Source of the DNA: Lysobacter sp.
Lineage (GTDB): Bacteria > Pseudomonadota > Gammaproteobacteria > Xanthomonadales > Xanthomonadaceae
Assembly: GCA_008015835.1 (NCBI GenBank)
Contig: SSGH01000025.1
Span: 29,357-93,356 of the forward strand
DNA: 64,000 bases
Direction: 5' to 3'
This document shows, in pieces, positions 26,112 through 34,759 of the stretch. Each line of letters starts with the position of its first letter. The stretch's first letter is position 1. Under the pieces are notes generated by a model. That model had not been told where the DNA came from, searched no databases, and was given only the letters and a program-made list of their open reading frames with translations. A program made the translations under genes and the position numbers.

Positions 26112-27305
26112 ATGGCATCTCGCATCAAGTACAACGACGCACTTGGCCAGCACATGACCCCGGCCCGTATTGCGCAGCTGCTATGCGAGGTGCTGCCTGT
26201 GCCATTCGGAATGGCCGTAGATTTGGCCGTTGGGCATGGCGATCTCCTGCTACCCCTGCGGGAACGCTGGCCAGACATAGCACTTTTTGGGGTTGATTGC
26301 GATGCGGCTCGTCTCGCAAGAGCCAGCGACGCGATTGGCAAGAAGAATACCCGGCTCAGCAACGGGCTAACGGCGAAATTACCGAATTCAACTCATGAGG
26401 GGCGCTTTCTCGCGATACTCAACCCACCCTTCCTCCCCACCGAGCCACTCCCCCTATACGATCGCTTGCTCGCACAGGCATTCCCTGGGGTCGAGTCAGG
26501 CGCTGGCCGTCGCCGCCTTGAAATGGTCTTCCTTGCTCGCGCTTTGCTTGAGGCGCGGGCGCGCGCAGGCTGGGTCGCGATTATCTTGCCGTCGATATTT
26601 GTTTCCGGCCTCCGTTACGCGCCATATCGACAGGCGCTGCTGAGTAGCTCTCGTGTCGTCAAGGCGATCGAGATTCGAGAGGGCCGCTTCCGCGATACAG
26701 AAGCCACAACAGTCCTACTCGTGATCGACACGTCGTCCCAGCCAACACACGTCATCGAAATCGACTCCTATGACCTCGAAGCGAACACGCTGACGCCCGT
26801 TTATCACGGGCCCATCGGGGCCTCTGAGCGACTCGATGCCACTTATTGGCAAGCGGCACACCTACATCACCAGACGGTGCCGACGCTACGCGATGTGGGC
26901 GTCGAGATCGCGCGTGGGCGTCGTTCTTTTGCCGAAGCCGGTCGCGTGCGGCACCGTCTGGTGCATACGACCGATCTCTCGCAGCTCAGCGGCTACCAGA
27001 TCAGATTGCATCGTTATCACGGCACGCGCGACGATGTGTTTGCGGAAGCCGGAGATATTCTCCTGGCGAGAACGGGCACGCGTGTTCGCTGGGTGCCCGT
27101 TCGGGTTGCGGATGGCAGAGCTCCGATTACCGATCATGTTCTTCGAATTCGCGCCCCAAAAGGTTATCGCCGCGCATTAGAGCGCTCGTTTCGACATCCA
27201 GATTTCGATTTTTGGCTTCGCAGCATCTCGAAGGGTGTCTGCGCGACGGTGCTGACGAAGCATGAGCTGCTCAATATGCCACTTTTCGCATTGGAAGCAC
27301 GTTAA
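26112..27305 (+). CDS. N6-adenine DNA methyltransferase with C-terminal specificity-like region
   Basis: A 397-residue protein. It has MTPARIAQLLCEVL near residue 15, the SAM-binding motif VDLAVGHGDLLLPL (37-50), an acidic VDCDAARL (61-68) and the catalytic motif NPPF (104-107), the order of gamma-type N6-adenine methylases in type I and IIG systems. Residues about 240-397 resemble a target-recognition region (LARTGTRVRWVPV, AGDILLARTG). No restriction endonuclease lies beside it. It is convergent with the unknown third gene of the PRTase/ATPase operon, with a 4-bp overlap of their ends. It may be an orphan or solitary methylase that marks self DNA for this system. Confidence 0.83.
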   Translation: MASRIKYNDALGQHMTPARIAQLLCEVLPVPFGMAVDLAVGHGDLLLPLRERWPDIALFGVDCDAARLARASDAIGKKNTRLSNGLTAKLPNSTHEGRFLAILNPPFLPTEPLPLYDRLLAQAFPGVESGAGRRRLEMVFLARALLEARARAGWVAIILPSIFVSGLRYAPYRQALLSSSRVVKAIEIREGRFRDTEATTVLLVIDTSSQPTHVIEIDSYDLEANTLTPVYHGPIGASERLDATYWQAAHLHHQTVPTLRDVGVEIARGRRSFAEAGRVRHRLVHTTDLSQLSGYQIRLHRYHGTRDDVFAEAGDILLARTGTRVRWVPVRVADGRAPITDHVLRIRAPKGYRRALERSFRHPDFDFWLRSISKGVCATVLTKHELLNMPLFALEAR

Positions 27306-28207
27306 GTGCTATAAGTTACACGATAAAGATGCCATCGCCTGACTTCTTCTGAACGCCCGGCGGAACGCTGCGGATGGTCCCAAATCAGCGTCGCTTGCTG
27401 ATACTGACACTTCTCCACCAGAAATAACGCCGAGGCGATCGTATGCGGCTTAGTGCCGAGCGGCGCCACGACCGTGCAGTGCGTGCCCGGGCGCTCATGT
27501 ACACGGGTAAGAAGCGCATAAGCGCCGCTGACCGACGACGCGCCACAATATTCGACGCACAGCGCACTCATTGGGTTGAGCGTTGCTGCGTTATTGGCAA
27601 GAGCATTGATCTCCCATCCAGGGGCATAGCCTGGAATTCCAAATACCGCTGTCTTCGCCCACCCCGAGATTTGCTCAACTTGTTCGACAGCCTGAGCAAG
27701 CCTGCCCCCCTCGTAGCCTAAAAACACAACCAAGTGGTTGCCCTTTATATCTGGCTGAGCAAGATCAGTGACGAATCCGGGTACACCCTCAAATCGACGC
27801 GCTTCGCTTAATGAAAACTCCCTTAGCCAAGGCGTCTCGACGGGGCGATACCGTTCAGGCTCGGCATAAAGCACATCAATCGTGCCTACACCGGCTAATC
27901 TTGCTGCACGAAGAAGCTCCAAGAGTTCAACCAGATCAAGCGTCGTCGCCTCGAACAGAACACGCGATTGGCTCTGAAAGTACTGCGATAGATCGCGTCC
28001 TGGCACGCGGACCTGATCCACAATCAAGGCACGTAAATTGTCAGTGTCATAGCGACACGTCAGCACGCGCTGCGCATGGCGTCCGGCCATAGCACAAGCC
28101 GCCTGACCGCGCGAGTCAATCGGCATGCCACAAAAGGCAAGCTGCCAGCCGGCATGCGCATCCAGTGTCCACTCCGATGCGAGCGATGAAAACGTCCGGA
28201 TATCCAT
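27302..28207 (-). CDS. Unknown protein, third gene of the PRTase/ATPase operon
   Basis: A 301-residue protein that I do not recognise. Predicted alternating strands and helices include HLVVFLGYEGGRLAQAVEQVEQ (about residue 155), TAVFGIPGYAPGWEINAL and a C-terminal CTVVAPLGTKPHTIASAL then QATLIWDHP, which look Rossmann-like. The phrase VAPLGTKPHTIA recalls nucleotide or CARF-like folds, but this is weak. It follows the ATPase by 3 bp on the same strand, so it is co-translated with it. It could be the effector or a sensor of the set. Confidence 0.65.
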   Translation of the reverse strand: MDIRTFSSLASEWTLDAHAGWQLAFCGMPIDSRGQAACAMAGRHAQRVLTCRYDTDNLRALIVDQVRVPGRDLSQYFQSQSRVLFEATTLDLVELLELLRAARLAGVGTIDVLYAEPERYRPVETPWLREFSLSEARRFEGVPGFVTDLAQPDIKGNHLVVFLGYEGGRLAQAVEQVEQISGWAKTAVFGIPGYAPGWEINALANNAATLNPMSALCVEYCGASSVSGAYALLTRVHERPGTHCTVVAPLGTKPHTIASALFLVEKCQYQQATLIWDHPQRSAGRSEEVRRWHLYRVTYST

Positions 28208-28210
28208 AAG

Positions 28211-30154
28211 CTATATCAACGGCAGTTGGTCACTTTCAGATAAGTTCCATCGGCTCTTGTAATCTTTCAAAATCGCATCAAGCCGATCACGGCTCCCAGT
28301 AAAAAGTTGTTCAAGTGTGTCCTGATCCAGCTCCAAGCGTCTGCCCTTATTGAACGAAATGCCGAAGTAAGGTGCAAAGATCGGATTAAAAACATATTCC
28401 TGTCCTTCGTATCGCGCATCTTTGACCTTGGTCTCTCGTGTCGCGAAAAATACCGACCACTTTTGGCACTCGCGCAAGAGTAACTTCGTACTCTCAGAAG
28501 GCTCGCCCTTGGTGATCGAAAAATGTGTTCGTTCGGGCTCGCTTTGCGCGGCACGTTGTTGGGACAGTCGGTAAATCTGACCCAGCGTGTTCACGATCTG
28601 ATACAAGCGATAGCCATGATCGCCGGCACCGGCCGTCTCCTTCACGAAAATCGAGCTTGCTGACCGAGCCGCAGCAGCCTGTTTTTCAACAGGCACACGG
28701 ATCTCTTGAGTGGCGTCGAGATCGGCCAGGGAGAGATGACAAAGCTCGATAAAGTGGCGGATGTTGCACCGGGACAGCTTGAGGAAGTTCGAGAACCCTG
28801 CATAAGCAATACAAGGCCGCTCCAGTGGCAGGTAAAGATAAAGGACCGTGCCCAGGAAGTAATGATGAATCCACTCGCCGTGCGTGAATTTTGAGGGTTG
28901 GCCCGCCTCGCATCTATCAAGCTCTGCGATTATCTCTTTCGGTTTTTTCCCTTGGTGCAGCAGGGCGAGCGTGCAAATCGACGCGGTGGGGATCGCTTCT
29001 CGCAAAAAATGTTCGGGCTGGCTGCTCCGATCGATGCGAACCAATGCCTCCTGGATCGCTTTCCTTGCACGCCCAATGAGCACGTCGTCGTTGAAAATAT
29101 ACTGCGCGATCTCTTTCGATTCCATCGAGGGAAGCGCTTTTTCGACGGCTTTTAGTAGGCGGTTCTTGTAATTTTCATCGGAATATCGCACTCGAATGCT
29201 ATTCTCGTCACAAAGCTGTTCTTTGGAAACGGGCGGGTCCGACAGGGCAATCCCTTTTTCGATCAGCCGAAAGAAAAACAACTCCGCAGCGAATGTGGCA
29301 AAACGGGGCTCGAGCTTTTCCTCAATATCGATACGACGAAAATCGCTGGGCTCCTGGAGCTGCTCCGCCCCAATCGTTCCCCGCTCCGACATGGCACTGC
29401 GTTTTACGGCAACATGAAAAATAAGCGGCGGCTCAGAATGCTTGAGATAGGTATTGATAATCCGCATCTGATAGGGCAGTAGATTTTCGTACTCATCGAC
29501 AAACACGAAGAAATCTATCGTATGGAGCGCACGCACCTGATCACGCAACGATTGAATCACTGCCAGCAACAGCGACCGAAGAGGAAGCAGTAGTGGCTTC
29601 GCGCAAGCGTCTGGATTATTGAGCCACATAGCGAGCTTGCGCTGCGTCGTTTGCACATAATGCCGCGCAGCATTCAGGTCGGTGCCGGCCATCGGATCAT
29701 AGTCACGCAAGACAGATAGATCGAGGGTGCTGATGCCGCGAAAGAGCGCTTGTCGATGCTCGTTTTTGCTGAGAAGCGAAAAGGCTGACAACAGCTCTGA
29801 CAACAGCATCAAGCACAAGGCATGATCGAATACACGCTCCCACTCCTGATCTGGGAGAGCGCTTCCACGAAATGTTCGCAGATACTGCGTATCTGCACGC
29901 AAATAAAGTCCAAGCTGCTTCGGTATATTCTCTGCTGTTAATTCACGCATTTCCGATAACTGCGTCCGATGAGACAGATATCGAAGTAAGGTGGTCTTAC
30001 CGCATCCTCGGCCACCTTCGATCAGGAGAGGCTTTCGTACGGTATCCAGTGCAAGCTCATCGAAAAATGGCGGGACAATGAAACGCCCCCACAAGTCGTG
30101 GCCTAACTCTTCGGCTCGATTGTCTGCAAATGCATTCGATGGTGTGTTCATCAT
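28211..30154 (-). CDS. P-loop ATPase (ORC/CDC6-like), conflict-system type
   Basis: A 647-residue protein. Walker A is GGRGCGKTT (residues 47-55) and Walker B is FFVFVDEYENLLPY (D220, E221), giving an AAA/STAND-type ATPase; a long alpha-helical C-terminal half follows. The ATG at 30154 overlaps the PRTase stop (ATGATG), and an upstream in-frame start would lengthen the overlap. A PRTase-like protein followed by a large ATPase is the layout of PRTase-CE plus ORC-CDC6 conflict systems described from comparative genomics. Nucleotide-driven sensing of phage or damage is the likely role; the trigger is unknown. G+C is clearly lower than in chromosomal genes. Confidence 0.75.
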   Translation of the reverse strand: MMNTPSNAFADNRAEELGHDLWGRFIVPPFFDELALDTVRKPLLIEGGRGCGKTTLLRYLSHRTQLSEMRELTAENIPKQLGLYLRADTQYLRTFRGSALPDQEWERVFDHALCLMLLSELLSAFSLLSKNEHRQALFRGISTLDLSVLRDYDPMAGTDLNAARHYVQTTQRKLAMWLNNPDACAKPLLLPLRSLLLAVIQSLRDQVRALHTIDFFVFVDEYENLLPYQMRIINTYLKHSEPPLIFHVAVKRSAMSERGTIGAEQLQEPSDFRRIDIEEKLEPRFATFAAELFFFRLIEKGIALSDPPVSKEQLCDENSIRVRYSDENYKNRLLKAVEKALPSMESKEIAQYIFNDDVLIGRARKAIQEALVRIDRSSQPEHFLREAIPTASICTLALLHQGKKPKEIIAELDRCEAGQPSKFTHGEWIHHYFLGTVLYLYLPLERPCIAYAGFSNFLKLSRCNIRHFIELCHLSLADLDATQEIRVPVEKQAAAARSASSIFVKETAGAGDHGYRLYQIVNTLGQIYRLSQQRAAQSEPERTHFSITKGEPSESTKLLLRECQKWSVFFATRETKVKDARYEGQEYVFNPIFAPYFGISFNKGRRLELDQDTLEQLFTGSRDRLDAILKDYKSRWNLSESDQLPLI

Positions 30155-31035
30155 CGTTCCAATAGATTGAACCAACGCTCATGCTTTTGCCAGAAAATAG
30201 GAAGCGTGTTGTTTGGCGTCGTGTGCTCGAAAGCGTAGGTCAGAGCAAGCTCTCCGTACCCTTTTGGACCCACACCGCCGCCAAGCGGAACGGCTTGCAG
30301 AATACGCGCATACTGATCATTCAGGATGTCCCGCAACCCATTCATTTTGTACCGCTCCAGTACGCGTCCGTCGAAAAAATGATGGTCGCTGTTCAAGGTC
30401 TCACCGGGGAAAACTTGTAGCCCAGGATCAGCTGCCAGAATCGCATCGATTCCAGACTGATGCGCCGCTGCCGGCATGTAGATCAGTCGAAGCTCAGGCC
30501 GATCGCGGCGCAACTGGCGCACGGTATCAAGCCCAAGAAACCTGGTGACAAATTGCCGGCCGGTGCCACAGAAATCATCGATCGCGATCACTGTATGAAC
30601 GGCTGCCGGAAGTTGGCCAAGGTTCTCGGCCAGGATCTGCCAACGCCCGTTCAAATTCAGGTCGCGATCCAACAGCCGCAGCATGTAGGCACCACTCTTC
30701 GTCGGCGGGCCCGGAATCACTGGCACAAGCCGGATGCGAGGATCACGAGTCCCTTGGAGGGTCTTGATGAACGCAAAGTCGCTGGCCGCCGACGGCGGCA
30801 GAAGATGAGGGCACGTCATGACCGCCCTGAACAACGCCAACGTCTGCGCCTTGCTGCGATAGATCAAGTTGTCGAGCAGGCAGGCACCCAGCAAGCCGCA
30901 GTCCAAGTCTTGAAACTGGCGGAGCCACGACTGGCACCCCGCACCCGTGACACCAGGCCAGACCTGTATCCGGCTGAGGTGATCGACGCGATCACGTACC
31001 CCATCGATGAAAAACTGCTGATCCCGAATCTCCAT
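30151..31035 (-). CDS. Phosphoribosyltransferase-like protein (PRTase-CE type)
   Basis: A 294-residue protein whose VIAIDDFCGTGRQF (D153, D154, G157, T158, G159) matches the PRPP-binding loop of type I phosphoribosyltransferases. Upstream lies LVPVIPGPPTKSGAYMLRLL (about 103-122), where PRTases have their flexible region. The C-terminal part ends in FWQKHERWFNLL. It is first in a three-gene operon and its stop overlaps the ATPase start. In conflict-system PRTases the enzyme is thought to act on a nucleotide or nucleic acid rather than a free base. No pathway genes for nucleotide salvage are nearby, which supports a defence context. Confidence 0.75.
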   Translation of the reverse strand: MEIRDQQFFIDGVRDRVDHLSRIQVWPGVTGAGCQSWLRQFQDLDCGLLGACLLDNLIYRSKAQTLALFRAVMTCPHLLPPSAASDFAFIKTLQGTRDPRIRLVPVIPGPPTKSGAYMLRLLDRDLNLNGRWQILAENLGQLPAAVHTVIAIDDFCGTGRQFVTRFLGLDTVRQLRRDRPELRLIYMPAAAHQSGIDAILAADPGLQVFPGETLNSDHHFFDGRVLERYKMNGLRDILNDQYARILQAVPLGGGVGPKGYGELALTYAFEHTTPNNTLPIFWQKHERWFNLLER

Positions 31036-31423
31036 GCTCCCCCTGACGCATCCTTTGCACTGTTATCGGCTTGGTCAATGACCACGCCGAGGCGTTCTCG
31101 CGCGAAGATCGTAACCCTATTTACAGCTTGGCGGCACGACGGGATGCCTGCTGCAGCCTGCGCGTCTCGCGGAGCACACTCATCTGGGGACATTCGGCCG
31201 GACGGAGAAGAAAGTGGCTTTCCAGACAGTCGAAGGGGCCGGCGCACCCGGCAGGGAGAGCCCTCGGCTCTGGCCAAAGCGGACAAAATGTAGCCTCAAG
31301 GGCACACGGAGTCAGTTCGCATCCTAGTTGTGGAGCCTGAGCACCTAGAATCCAAATGCTCTCTCCTACCAAATCGTAGCCTGACGCAACCCACAGCACA
31401 GCTTCGGCCGACATTGCGCGGTC
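31036..31423. other. 388-bp gene-free stretch at the right border of the defence-like island
   Basis: No convincing gene. It must contain the promoter of the PRTase operon (reading leftward). The right copy of the 31-nt repeat lies at 31336-31366. Short ORFs on both strands have no ribosome site or recognisable sequence. Confidence 0.45.
31336..31366 (+). repeat. Right copy of the 31-nt imperfect direct repeat
   Basis: Direct-orientation partner of 25456-25486 (25 of 31 bases identical, all six differences being G/A). The internal palindrome is weaker here (GCACCT against AAATGC). Confidence 0.5.
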
Positions 31424-32548
31424 CTATTTCATAAGGCGACGGCAAACATCGAGTGCCGCATCAAGGAAGGAGGCCGCGCTCGGCGCGACCTCGTCCAGCC
31501 GTGACTGCTCTGCCTGAAAGACTTGTGAGGGTCGCAGTATTGTCTCGATCATGCTCGCAATCTGTCGCTCCGTGTCCGGCTGACCGAATTCGACATGGGT
31601 GCCACGCACAAGTCTGCTACTCAGTCGCAGAACGTTTGACAGCGCTTGGTCGAACGTCTGTCCGAGCATGACGCGTTGATTGGGGTTTTGATGCTGCAAC
31701 CGCAGGTCGCATGTCTGCAGAAGATCAAGATCGCCGAGGCCCGTGAGGAAATTCTGGCGACTGCTAATCGTGTTCAATTCCGCCATCGTCTTGGAGTACT
31801 CGTCCGCCCCAAGCGGCTCCTCACCCAACTGCTCCCGAGACTGCTGAATGATCCTTTGTTCGATCTGACAACAGAGCGCGCGGCGCACATACCACGGATC
31901 GAAATACGACAAGGATAGCGTTTTTGGTGCCGCTTCATCCGCTAGCGCCGAAGGGATAAGACGCAGGTTGCCGCGACGAAGTTTCATCGCCCAGGATCGT
32001 GTATCCAGATCGCGAACCAACTGCGCCATCACGGCGGCATCGCCATGGATGGCCTTAATCAGCTCGCTGAGTTCCTTCGGTGACTGATAGCCGATGCCGT
32101 GTATCGGCAGATCGAGTTCACCGAAGTGATGAAACAAGCTCTCCATCGCCACACGGGCGCCAACCGGATTGGTCAACTGGCGTCCGATGTGCTCGTAAAC
32201 GATGACCGGAGAAATGGCCAGCCGGCTCGCCCTCGGACTCCAGTGTTTCGCGAAGCGCGAGAACGCAAGATAGCTAAGCCGAAGGAGGTTTCGCTTCTCT
32301 TTGTCGCGATGCTTGAAGTCTTGAACAATATTGTTGTCGGGCACCAGGAAGATGTCGCCTTCCAATTGCGTGGCGTAGACATACCCGTTGACCAGCCATT
32401 CCGCCCGCGCGTACCAAGGCTGGAGTTCGTCTATGCCGTACCCGTCGAGTCGCTCGGCGAATTCCTCGACAAAGGCATCGTGCCGATTCCTACTGTAGTC
32501 CACCTGAAGCTCCTGTGTCGTCGCGCCACGGGTCGGCGCACGACGCAC
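31424..32548 (-). CDS. Hypothetical protein with possible PIN-like nuclease domain
   Basis: A 374-residue protein. The stretch FLVPDNNIVQDFK (about residues 66-78), SPVIVYEHIGR (about 114) and GLGDLDLLQTCDL (about 281) give spaced acidic residues in the order seen in PIN-like ribonucleases; this is pattern-based inference without a confirmed match. The start is GTG 32548, immediately after the stop of the pRiA4b ORF-3-like gene, so the two are probably co-translated. G+C is intermediate. It could instead be a large uncharacterised helical protein. Confidence 0.6.
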   Translation of the reverse strand: MRRAPTRGATTQELQVDYSRNRHDAFVEEFAERLDGYGIDELQPWYARAEWLVNGYVYATQLEGDIFLVPDNNIVQDFKHRDKEKRNLLRLSYLAFSRFAKHWSPRASRLAISPVIVYEHIGRQLTNPVGARVAMESLFHHFGELDLPIHGIGYQSPKELSELIKAIHGDAAVMAQLVRDLDTRSWAMKLRRGNLRLIPSALADEAAPKTLSLSYFDPWYVRRALCCQIEQRIIQQSREQLGEEPLGADEYSKTMAELNTISSRQNFLTGLGDLDLLQTCDLRLQHQNPNQRVMLGQTFDQALSNVLRLSSRLVRGTHVEFGQPDTERQIASMIETILRPSQVFQAEQSRLDEVAPSAASFLDAALDVCRRLMK

Positions 32549-33106
32549 TTATAGCTTGATCGTTCTGAGTCGCCGATTGACCGCAGTCACACTGAATCGT
32601 TTGGGGTCGAACCGCTTTCCGTGCCAACGCATCATCTCCGCATGTTCTTCATGAGTTGGATCGGCCATCGCTTCGACGAAGTCCATATAGCCATTCGGCC
32701 CGCCGACATCCTCAGGCGGGCATGCGTTGGCACCGTCGACGCAGGTCGGCACGTTCAACGTGTCGGCCGGTGCCCATTCTTCGGCCGTGATCAAATGCTG
32801 CCAGCCATCGCCGAAGTCGTAGCTATAGAAAAATTGCCGGGAGCCACCTAGCGCGCGATTCAAGCGTACCTCGATCGTGGACAGGGTCTCGTCGTCAGGC
32901 AGTTCGGACGGCAGGCTGGGCGGCTCATAACGAGTCTTGCCAAATGTGAACTCGTGGAGGTGACAATCACCCCAGCCAAATGCCGTTTGGATGACTTGAT
33001 GTAGTACCGTCAAGGTGATGTCGCCCGGCACGATGACCTGCCGGAAGATGACGGGCTGGATGTCGACCAGTTCGATGCGAAGCGTCAGGGCATTTAGAGT
33101 GTGCAT
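32549..33106 (-). CDS. Plasmid pRiA4b ORF-3-like family protein
   Basis: A 185-residue protein with the family pattern: LRIELVDIQPVIFRQVIVPGD at the N-terminus, TLTVLHQVIQTAFGWGDCHLHEF (near 32-54), FFYSYDFGDGWQHLI (near 91-105) and the C-terminal CPPEDVGGPNGYMDFVEAM. The family is named after an Agrobacterium plasmid ORF and is common in mobile DNA; its function is unknown. The stop abuts the GTG of the PIN-like gene. A single GTAG REP lies just upstream at 33116-33134. Confidence 0.88.
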   Translation of the reverse strand: MHTLNALTLRIELVDIQPVIFRQVIVPGDITLTVLHQVIQTAFGWGDCHLHEFTFGKTRYEPPSLPSELPDDETLSTIEVRLNRALGGSRQFFYSYDFGDGWQHLITAEEWAPADTLNVPTCVDGANACPPEDVGGPNGYMDFVEAMADPTHEEHAEMMRWHGKRFDPKRFSVTAVNRRLRTIKL

Positions 33107-33115
33107 TAGCCAATT

Positions 33116-33134
33116 GTAGGGCGGCTTGCTGCCC
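33116..33134 (+). repeat. Single GTAG-type REP palindrome
   Basis: GTAG at 33116-33119, then the stem GGGCGGC (33119-33125) and GCTGCCC (33128-33134), 7 bp with one G-T wobble and a TT loop. It resembles the units at 8445-8583, here as a singlet between two minus-strand genes. Confidence 0.5.
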
Positions 33135-33181
33135 CTGGCATGTTAGCGGAGCTAGGCATCAAGCCCGCGACGAAGGGCCGT

Positions 33182-33904
33182 CTACTGCCGGCCGTTGATT
33201 TTGGCGACAATCCAATGTCGAGCCACTTCCAACACCATGATCCTAGCCTGGTGAATCTCCATCGGCTTCTTGGGCGGATCGAACTTACGCGCGCCATGCC
33301 TGGCTGTCGCTCCCGCCACTCGTGGGTTATTTGCGGTAGCACCGAAAGATTTGAGCGATTCGGAATCGGCCCATCCAGTCGCCAACAACTTCTCGCGGCC
33401 GCCAAGATCGTGTTCTATCGCCTCGATGATCCTGCCCAGATTACTCCAGTCGTTGAGTGCCCCCTGTAGGTACTCGAATACATCTCTGACTGTTTCATCC
33501 TGTCGGACGATCTCGCGCCATTGCTGCAAGCCTGGCCCATGATCCGGCTTCATGAAGATCGCTTCTTCATCCCCGAGTTTGAGCCCGACAATGGATGCTG
33601 ATACACCGATATTCTCTACGACCGAAACGTAATGCACCTTTGGCTTGCCGGGATCGTGCCGACTGATGTGGCCCAGCGCGATTCTCATGCGGTTTGGCAA
33701 GAACACTTTCAAGTATCCGTTGAGCAAGTCAACTTCTTGTTTGGCGATCTTCTCAACCTCCTGGTACTCATCAACATCGGTGAAGAGCACTGGAGCGAGT
33801 CGGTACTTGTCGTCGGACGCGATCACGATTGCGTCCAACGGGAAGAATTCCTCAAGCGCGCGCAAGCTATGTTGGTCGCCACTGAGTTCAACAATCCAAG
33901 TCAT
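33182..33904 (-). CDS. Hypothetical protein
   Basis: A 240-residue soluble protein that I do not recognise. The N-terminal half has short hydrophobic strands (MTWIVELSGDQHSLRALEEFF; AIVIASDDKYRLAPVLF); the C-terminal part (NNPRVAGATARHG then MEIHQARIMVLEVARHWI) looks like a small helical module. The ATG at 33904 follows a GGAGGT-type ribosome site (on the minus strand AGGAGGTAAGG). It sits in accessory DNA upstream of a pRiA4b ORF-3-like gene on the same strand. Confidence 0.65.
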   Translation of the reverse strand: MTWIVELSGDQHSLRALEEFFPLDAIVIASDDKYRLAPVLFTDVDEYQEVEKIAKQEVDLLNGYLKVFLPNRMRIALGHISRHDPGKPKVHYVSVVENIGVSASIVGLKLGDEEAIFMKPDHGPGLQQWREIVRQDETVRDVFEYLQGALNDWSNLGRIIEAIEHDLGGREKLLATGWADSESLKSFGATANNPRVAGATARHGARKFDPPKKPMEIHQARIMVLEVARHWIVAKINGRQ

Positions 33905-34078
33905 CCTTACCTCCTGCTTCGCATCTGGCGGCGATTGTGCTGCTGATTAGGATTCAGCGATGTGATTGGCGACCAAGCACTGTCGCATGGCATCTCGCGC
34001 TTCTTGCTGTCCCCTCCACTTTTGGTGCCTGCGGCCGATTGTCTCCACCAATCCGATCCAGAGCTATTTTACCCGAGT

Positions 34079-34350
34079 GTCTGACGCTGCTCCTCCCAGA
34101 GCGCCGGCAGGTTGATCATGAGTGCGTGCAGCCGGACACCGTCCGGCAAATCCTCATCGAGGATCGCGGCGATGATATTCGGAGCGAGCAGGGGCAGGTT
34201 GATGTGTTGAACGATGTGGCTGCGGATCGCACCTTCGCAGCGCAAAGTCTCGCTCGTAGACGAGACTGCGCGAGCCTAAGCATCCGCAGCAAAAGGTGCC
34301 CCGGGCCAACGCCGGTTGCAGTGGCGCGGCGCCAGTTCGTTTCATCCTTC
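34079..34350 (-). pseudogene. Degenerate second copy of the recombinase-associated HTH gene
   Basis: The DNA is clearly similar to 34776-35050 within the intact gene (shared stretches such as GAGGATCGCGGCGATGAT and CAGGTTGATGTG, in the same order), but stops, frame changes and a rearranged middle break the reading frame. It lies about 700 bp beyond the intact gene on the same strand. This suggests tandem duplication or a second insertion of the recombinase module followed by decay. Confidence 0.7.
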
Positions 34351-34400
34351 GGACTTGAATCGATGGAACGCCACCATCTGTCGTTCCCGACCGCGGCGGA

Positions 34401-34631
34401 TTAGCTACTCCGCATTGAGCGAATCGCGCTGGACACCGCCTGCAAAGAAACTTTGCCGTTTGTGCCTATGACTGCAGACATCAAGGCAGCAAAAACGCAG
34501 ACAAGCAGGAAATGGCTTGCGCCTGCCTTCCCTTCGTAGTGGAGCCAAAAGGCTGCGGCTAGGGAAAGTAGGCTCAGAAGGAATTGAGATAGAAAAGCGA
34601 ATAGCGGATTTACGCGCACGGCTGCCCTCAC
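34401..34631 (-). CDS. Possible small membrane protein
   Basis: A 76-residue ORF starting at GTG with two hydrophobic segments (LFAFLSQFLLSLLSLAAAFW and FLLVCVFAALMSAVIG). There is no recognisable family and no strong ribosome site. It lies between the HTH remnant and the intact HTH gene on the same strand. Kept because the hydrophobic pattern is better than chance, but it may not be real. Confidence 0.35.
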   Translation of the reverse strand: MRAAVRVNPLFAFLSQFLLSLLSLAAAFWLHYEGKAGASHFLLVCVFAALMSAVIGTNGKVSLQAVSSAIRSMRSS

Positions 34632-34759
34632 CTTGACAGATGTTCGGCCTCCATGGCTCCCGGTTGACTGCCGCCCACAAGGAGCGGCTTGAGATTTCTA
34701 CCCTATCGCGAGCTAACGTCACGAGGCAAAGTGGCTGCAGGAAATTAAACAGTCCACCT

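Noticed and set aside
31121..31414. 97-codon minus-strand ORF
   Set aside because: No recognisable sequence and it runs through the 31-nt repeat; probably chance.
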